A program made the position numbers and the translations under genes. Under the pieces are notes generated by a model, which worked only from the letters and a program-made list of their open reading frames with translations, was not told where the DNA came from and did no database searches. From Halobacteriales archaeon QH_10_65_19 (lineage in GTDB: Archaea; Halobacteriota; Halobacteria; Halobacteriales; Haloarculaceae), in NCBI GenBank assembly GCA_003022085.1, contig PXQK01000175.1, positions 1-7,922 of the forward strand: a stretch of 7,922 nucleotides of DNA. The letters run 5' to 3'. Below, one piece after another: positions 4,577 through 7,922 of this stretch. Numbering within the stretch: the stretch's first letter is position 1; the number at the start of each line of letters is the position of its first letter.

Positions 4577-6271
4577 ATGGGCGATTCGAGTACAACAGAG
4601 GTAGTATCTCGTGAGCGACGGTGGTGGAAGGAGGCGGTGTTCTATCAGATCTACCCACGGAGTTTCAACGACAGCGACGGCGACGGGGTGGGGGACATCC
4701 CGGGGATGGTCGAGAAGGTCGACTACCTCGACGACCTGGGAGTCGACGCCGTCTGGCTCAACCCGGTGTACGAGTCGCCGCAGGCAGATTTCGGCTACGA
4801 CATCGCCGACTACCGGGCGATCAACCCCGAGTACGGGACGATGGACGACTGGGACCGGCTGCTGGCGGAACTCCACGCCCGCGACATCAGGCTCGTGATG
4901 GACCTGGTCGTCAACCACACATCGAAAGAACACGAGTGGTTCCAGCGCTCCCGGGCGGCGGAGGAACCGTACGAGGACTACTACATCTGGCGGCCCAGCG
5001 ACGACGGCCACCCGAACAACTGGGAGTCACACTTCGACATCCCGGCCTGGACCTACGACGACGAGCGCGCCGCGTACTACCTGCACCTGTTCACCCGGGA
5101 CCAGCCGGACCTCAATTGGGAGCTCCGGGCGGTGCGCGAGGAGATCTTCAACGTCGTCTCCTGGTGGCTCGAGCGGGGCATCGACGGCTTCCGGCTCGAC
5201 GTAATAAACGAGATATCGAAGGAGCCAGGCCTGCCCGACGGCGATCCCGAGTGCGGCCCCGTGGGTGCCGAACACCACATCAACGGGCCGCGGATGCACG
5301 AGTACTTCGAGAAGCTGTCCGAGCAGGGGTTCGGCGAGCACCGCGAGCGGGTGGCGACCATCGGCGAGTGTGCGCTGATCGACCCCGAGACGGCACTGGA
5401 CGTGACCGGCCGGGAGTCGGCCCTGCTGGACATGGTGATCTACTTCGATCACATGCAGCTGGACGGCCGCGACCGGTTCGACTACCGGGAGTGGGAGCTC
5501 ACCGACCTCAAGGAAGCGATGACCCGCTGGCAGGACGCCGTCGCGGAGGGGACCTGGGTCGCGCTGTACCACAGCAACCACGACCAGCCCCGTGCAGTGT
5601 CGCGGTTCGGCGACCCCGACTACCGGTACGAGTCCGCGACGATGCTCGCGACCTGGCTGCACGGTCACCGGGGGACGCCCTTCGTCTACCAGGGCGAGGA
5701 GATCGGGATGAGCAACGTCTCCTTCGAGTCGCCGAGAGACCTGGTCGATCCCTGGGCGATCAACCACTGGGAGAACGAACGCGAGGCGGGCAGGGCGTTC
5801 GACGAGGTCCGCGAGGACTTCGAGCGGCTCTCACGGGACAACGCCCGGACGCCGATGCAGTGGAGCGACGCGGCACACGCCGGGTTCTCTGCGGACGAGC
5901 CCTGGATGCCCGTCGGCGACGACTTCGAAACTGTAAACGTCGCGGCCGACCGCGACCGCAAGCGCTCGGTGTTCGAGTACTACCGCGACCTGATCGCGCT
6001 CCGGGACGGGATGGACGTGCTGGTGTACGGCGCGTTCGACCTCCTGCTCCCCGACCACGAGCGGATCTACGCGTTCCGGCGGACGCTCCCCGAGGCCGAC
6101 CAGGAACTGCTGATCGTCTGCAACTTCTCTGACGACCGCCTGACGTTTGAGGCGCCGGCGTCGGTCGACGTCGCGGACGCGACGGTGGTGCTGGCAAACC
6201 TCCCCGAACCGGAGACGGAGCCCGTCACTGTGGAGCTCCGTCCCTACGAGGCGATCATCTACGAACTCTGA
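4577..6271 (+). CDS. GH13 alpha-glucosidase / oligo-1,6-glucosidase family enzyme
   Basis: This 564-residue cytoplasmic glycoside hydrolase of the GH13 oligo-1,6-glucosidase/alpha-glucosidase group releases glucose from short alpha-glucosides. No signal peptide or Tat motif is visible. The (beta/alpha)8 barrel opens with WWKEAVFYQIYPRSF and a Ca-binding-type loop NDSDGDGVGD (31-40). Conserved regions are DLVVNH (109-114), QPDLNW (176-181), GFRLDVIN with nucleophile D208, TIGECAL with acid/base E264, and SNHDQPR with D336, followed by YQGEEIGM. The residue after the nucleophile is Val (V209); in studied family members Val favours alpha-1,6 linkages and Thr/Ala alpha-1,4, so an isomaltase-like preference is plausible. 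The C-terminal beta domain ends in YEAIIYEL. An in-frame ATG at 4568 would add three residues. The gene converges on a sugar ABC transporter. Trehalose-type or maltase activity cannot be excluded. Confidence 0.9.
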   Translation: MGDSSTTEVVSRERRWWKEAVFYQIYPRSFNDSDGDGVGDIPGMVEKVDYLDDLGVDAVWLNPVYESPQADFGYDIADYRAINPEYGTMDDWDRLLAELHARDIRLVMDLVVNHTSKEHEWFQRSRAAEEPYEDYYIWRPSDDGHPNNWESHFDIPAWTYDDERAAYYLHLFTRDQPDLNWELRAVREEIFNVVSWWLERGIDGFRLDVINEISKEPGLPDGDPECGPVGAEHHINGPRMHEYFEKLSEQGFGEHRERVATIGECALIDPETALDVTGRESALLDMVIYFDHMQLDGRDRFDYREWELTDLKEAMTRWQDAVAEGTWVALYHSNHDQPRAVSRFGDPDYRYESATMLATWLHGHRGTPFVYQGEEIGMSNVSFESPRDLVDPWAINHWENEREAGRAFDEVREDFERLSRDNARTPMQWSDAAHAGFSADEPWMPVGDDFETVNVAADRDRKRSVFEYYRDLIALRDGMDVLVYGAFDLLLPDHERIYAFRRTLPEADQELLIVCNFSDDRLTFEAPASVDVADATVVLANLPEPETEPVTVELRPYEAIIYEL

Positions 6272-6285
6272 GCCCGGCCGTCTTG

Positions 6286-6303
6286 TCTACCGGTGTGGGT
6301 AGA
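6286..6303 (+). terminator. Weak terminator-like hairpin after the GH13 gene
   Basis: TCTACC (6286-6291) pairs with GGTAGA (6298-6303) around a 6-nt loop, 14 bp past the glycosidase stop. No strong T-tract follows, and archaeal termination depends more on T-runs than hairpins, so the call is tentative. Confidence 0.25.
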
Positions 6304-6342
6304 TCCCTACGATCCAGTTCGCGACGGACGTTCTGGAGGAAC

Positions 6343-6535
6343 TCACCGAATACGGACTGACAGCTGTCCGTGGGGCTGCCAGGCGGCGAGCAGTTCGACC
6401 ACCTCGCTCGCGCAGTCCGGACAGAGCGTGAGGCCGCCGTCGTCGGTCTCGCTGACGGTTTTCAGTCGTGGTAGTCTGCGAGGTTGCGGAGCGACGCGGA
6501 CCCGCAGTGGTTGCCCGGCGCGTGCCGATACTCCC
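6343..6535 (-). pseudogene. Frameshifted relic resembling a small zinc-ribbon protein
   Basis: Downstream of the ABC ATPase on the same strand, two overlapping frames read like one protein. The upstream frame gives REYRHAPGNHCGSASL and RNLADYHD, then a stop at 6462-6464. The next frame gives LKTVSETDDGGLTLCPDCAS and EVVELLAAWQPHG, with a stop at 6343-6345. Adding one base near 6462-6465 would join them. The CG...CPDC pattern and acidic composition are typical of small haloarchaeal zinc-ribbon proteins, but I do not recognise the family, no start codon is evident, and only one and a half Cys pairs remain. It could be a coincidental open stretch in GC-rich DNA. It fills most of the 272-bp gap between the glycosidase and the ABC operon. 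Confidence 0.35.
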
Positions 6536-6543
6536 GGGCCCGG

Positions 6544-7671
6544 CTACTCCAGGCCGTGGATGATCGCCTGCTCGGTGTCGGAATCGAACAGGTGGATCTT
6601 GTCGCGGTCGAGCACGACCCGGTTGTCCTGCGCCTCGCGGACGTCCGCGTCCGGCTCGACACTCATCAGGAGCTGCCCCTCGCCCATCTCGTCGGCGCTC
6701 GTCTCGATCCCCCGCTCGGCCAGCAGGTAGACGAAGATCTCGTCGCCCATCGGTTCGAGTACGTCGGCAACCACGCTCTGGGGATCCGACGGGACGCCCG
6801 CTTGCTGGCTTTTCGCCTCGAGATAGACGTCCTCCGGACGAACCCCGAGGGTGACGTTCTGTCCGGGCTCGACGCCCTGGGTTTCGGGATCGAGCGGGAT
6901 GTCCAGGTACCGGGATTCGAACCCGGACGCGGTGATCTGCCCCTCGACGAAGTTCATCGCCGGCGACCCGATGAAGCCCGCGACAAAGAGGTTGTCCGGC
7001 CTGTTGTAACACTTCAGCGGCGGATCGACCTGCATGAGTTCGCCGCTGTTGATCACTGCGATGCGGTCCGACATCGTCATCGCTTGAGCCTGGTCGTGGG
7101 TGACGTAGATAATCGTCGTGTCGAGCTCGCGGTGGAGCCGCTGGAGCTGGGTCCGCATGTGGACGCGCAGCTCCGCGTCGAGGTTTGCGAGCGGTTCGTC
7201 CATCAGGAACACGCGCGGATTGCGGACGATGGCGCGTGCAATGGCCACGCGCTGGCGCTGGCCGCCGGACATCTCCGCGGGCATCCGGTTCATCATCCCC
7301 TCCAGCTGGACGACGTCCGCCGCGTTCTCGACGCGCTGGTCGATCTCCTCTTGGTCGTACTTCCGGAGCCGGAGGCCAAAGGAGATGTTATCGTGTACGT
7401 CCATGTGGGGGAACAGCGCGATGTTCTGGAACACCATCGAGATCCCTCTGTCTTTTGGCGGCTTGTTCGTCACGTTCTCGTCGCCGATGTAGACGTCCCC
7501 ACCGGTGGGGATTGTCAGTCCCGCAATCGTCTCCATCGTCGTCGACTTCCCACAACCGGAGGGGCCGACAAACGTGACGAACTCCCCGTCCTCGATCTCC
7601 AGGTTCATGTCGTCGACTGCTGTTACGTCTTCGTACTGTTTCGTGACTTGATCGAGTTTGACTTGTGCCAT
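6544..7671 (-). CDS. Sugar ABC transporter ATP-binding protein (MalK/UgpC/MsmX type)
   Basis: This 375-residue cytoplasmic ATPase powers a CUT1-type carbohydrate importer. The nucleotide-binding domain (about 1-235) has Walker A GPSGCGKST (36-44), Q-loop Q82 in VFQNIALFPHM, ABC signature MSGGQ (134-138; Met replaces the usual Leu), Walker B VFLMDEP with E159, D-loop NLD, and switch His H192 in YVTHDQ. The C-terminal part (about 240-375) is the MalK-type TOBE/OB region, with GFIGSPAMNFVEG and LGVRPEDVYLE; this region contacts other subunits or regulators in the family. Full length is normal. The ATG at 7671 follows the permease stop after 3 nt and has AAGGAG 6 nt upstream, inside the last permease codons, so the genes form one translationally linked operon. 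The glycosidase converging on it suggests an alpha-glucoside substrate; glycerol-phosphate or another sugar remains possible. Confidence 0.95.
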   Translation of the reverse strand: MAQVKLDQVTKQYEDVTAVDDMNLEIEDGEFVTFVGPSGCGKSTTMETIAGLTIPTGGDVYIGDENVTNKPPKDRGISMVFQNIALFPHMDVHDNISFGLRLRKYDQEEIDQRVENAADVVQLEGMMNRMPAEMSGGQRQRVAIARAIVRNPRVFLMDEPLANLDAELRVHMRTQLQRLHRELDTTIIYVTHDQAQAMTMSDRIAVINSGELMQVDPPLKCYNRPDNLFVAGFIGSPAMNFVEGQITASGFESRYLDIPLDPETQGVEPGQNVTLGVRPEDVYLEAKSQQAGVPSDPQSVVADVLEPMGDEIFVYLLAERGIETSADEMGEGQLLMSVEPDADVREAQDNRVVLDRDKIHLFDSDTEQAIIHGLE

Positions 7672-7674
7672 AGG

Positions 7675-7922
7675 TTACTCCTTGACTGCTCCTTGGGTGA
7701 GTCCGCTGACGATCTTTTCCTGTGCGACGATCACGAGCACCGCAACCGGCAACACCGCGACGATACTCGCCGCCGCCATGAGGTGGAAGTCCACCTCGTA
7801 CTGTCCCTGGAACGCGAGGATCCCCTCTAACATCGGTGCCCAGTTCTCCGGGCGCCCGTCGGTCATCAGCGACGAGAAGAAGTACTCGTTGTACACCGTA
7901 ATAAAGGTCAGCACGCCAGCGG
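7675..7922 (-). CDS. Sugar ABC transporter permease, MalG type, C-terminal part
   Basis: The last 81 residues of a carbohydrate ABC transporter inner-membrane subunit are visible; the rest lies beyond the right edge. The pattern is the standard MalG/CUT1 C-terminus: an aromatic membrane-proximal stretch (LTFITVYNEYFFSSLM), an external loop with PMLEGILAFQGQYEVDF, a final membrane helix (AAASIVAVLPVAVLVIVAQE) and the ending VSGLTQGAVKE, which matches the family's 'vrGLtaGAVK' cytoplasmic tail. The EAA loop that docks on the ATPase lies upstream, outside the window. The stop codon is 3 nt before the ATPase start. A second permease and a solute-binding protein would be expected further upstream. 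Confidence 0.92.
   Translation of the reverse strand, partial: AGVLTFITVYNEYFFSSLMTDGRPENWAPMLEGILAFQGQYEVDFHLMAAASIVAVLPVAVLVIVAQEKIVSGLTQGAVKE
7678..7683 (-). promoter_or_regulatory. Shine-Dalgarno site for the ABC ATPase inside the permease end
   Basis: AAGGAG on the minus strand is formed by the final Lys-Glu codons of the permease and lies 6 nt before the ATPase ATG at 7671. It supports coupled translation of the two subunits. Confidence 0.6.

Noticed and set aside
6534..6543. Palindrome CCGGGCCCGG directly after the ABC ATPase stop
   Set aside because: A 10-bp perfect palindrome with no loop and no T-run is a weak hairpin, and such palindromes are common by chance in DNA this GC-rich.
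6910..6926. Perfect tRNA T-arm look-alike (CCGGG TTCGAAT CCCGG on the minus strand)
   Set aside because: There is no matching acceptor, D or anticodon arm in the required positions. The bases encode SGFESR inside an intact ABC ATPase, so this is coincidence.
1..7922. CRISPR arrays, rRNA or complete tRNA genes, inteins, replication origin
   Set aside because: No spaced repeat array, rRNA-like stretch, full cloverleaf, or origin-type repeat cluster was seen on either strand.

Overview
The window looks like chromosome from a haloarchaeon (class Halobacteria). The DNA is visibly GC-rich with G/C-ending codons, the proteins are crowded with Asp and Glu, several starts sit a few bases from the expected transcription start of a TATA-like element (leaderless style), and the gene set is archaeal: a tandem-repeat tRNA-splicing endonuclease, an archaeal-type TrpRS, and a NucS-like protein with topoisomerase-type zinc ribbons.

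Layout. (1) 1-885, minus strand: a HicB-HicA toxin-antitoxin pair, with hicA running off the left edge. Its promoter lies against the 3' end of a 5'-truncated TnpB gene, a remnant of an IS200/IS605 (IS1341-type) element. (2) 945-4486: an information-processing block. It holds a NucS N-domain-like zinc-ribbon protein (plus), endA (plus) and trpS (minus). endA and trpS are convergent and their stop codons touch. EndA removes the intron from pre-tRNAs such as haloarchaeal tRNA-Trp, and TrpRS charges the mature tRNA, so the pairing makes functional sense. (3) 4487-4576: a divergent promoter region with an imperfect 9-bp inverted repeat between trpS and a glycosidase gene. (4) 4577-7922: sugar use. 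A GH13 alpha-glucosidase (plus) converges on a minus-strand sugar ABC transporter operon consisting of the C-terminus of a MalG-type permease and a complete MalK/UgpC-type ATPase. The ABC system would import an oligosaccharide and the cytoplasmic GH13 enzyme would hydrolyse it. The 272-bp gap between the two converging units holds a weak terminator-like hairpin and a frameshifted relic resembling a small zinc-ribbon protein.

The most surprising point is in trpS. The reading frame is intact and the flanking family sequence is well kept, but the segment that should carry the near-universal GxDQDP...TRD motif of archaeal/eukaryotic TrpRS is absent, as if about 25-30 codons had been cleanly deleted. 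That is either a real lesion, which would imply a second TrpRS elsewhere, or an assembly error. I saw no clear novel multi-gene system. The other points worth checking are the tnpB right-end hairpins against the hicBA promoter, the repeated motif around that promoter, and the NucS-like protein that lacks a nuclease domain.
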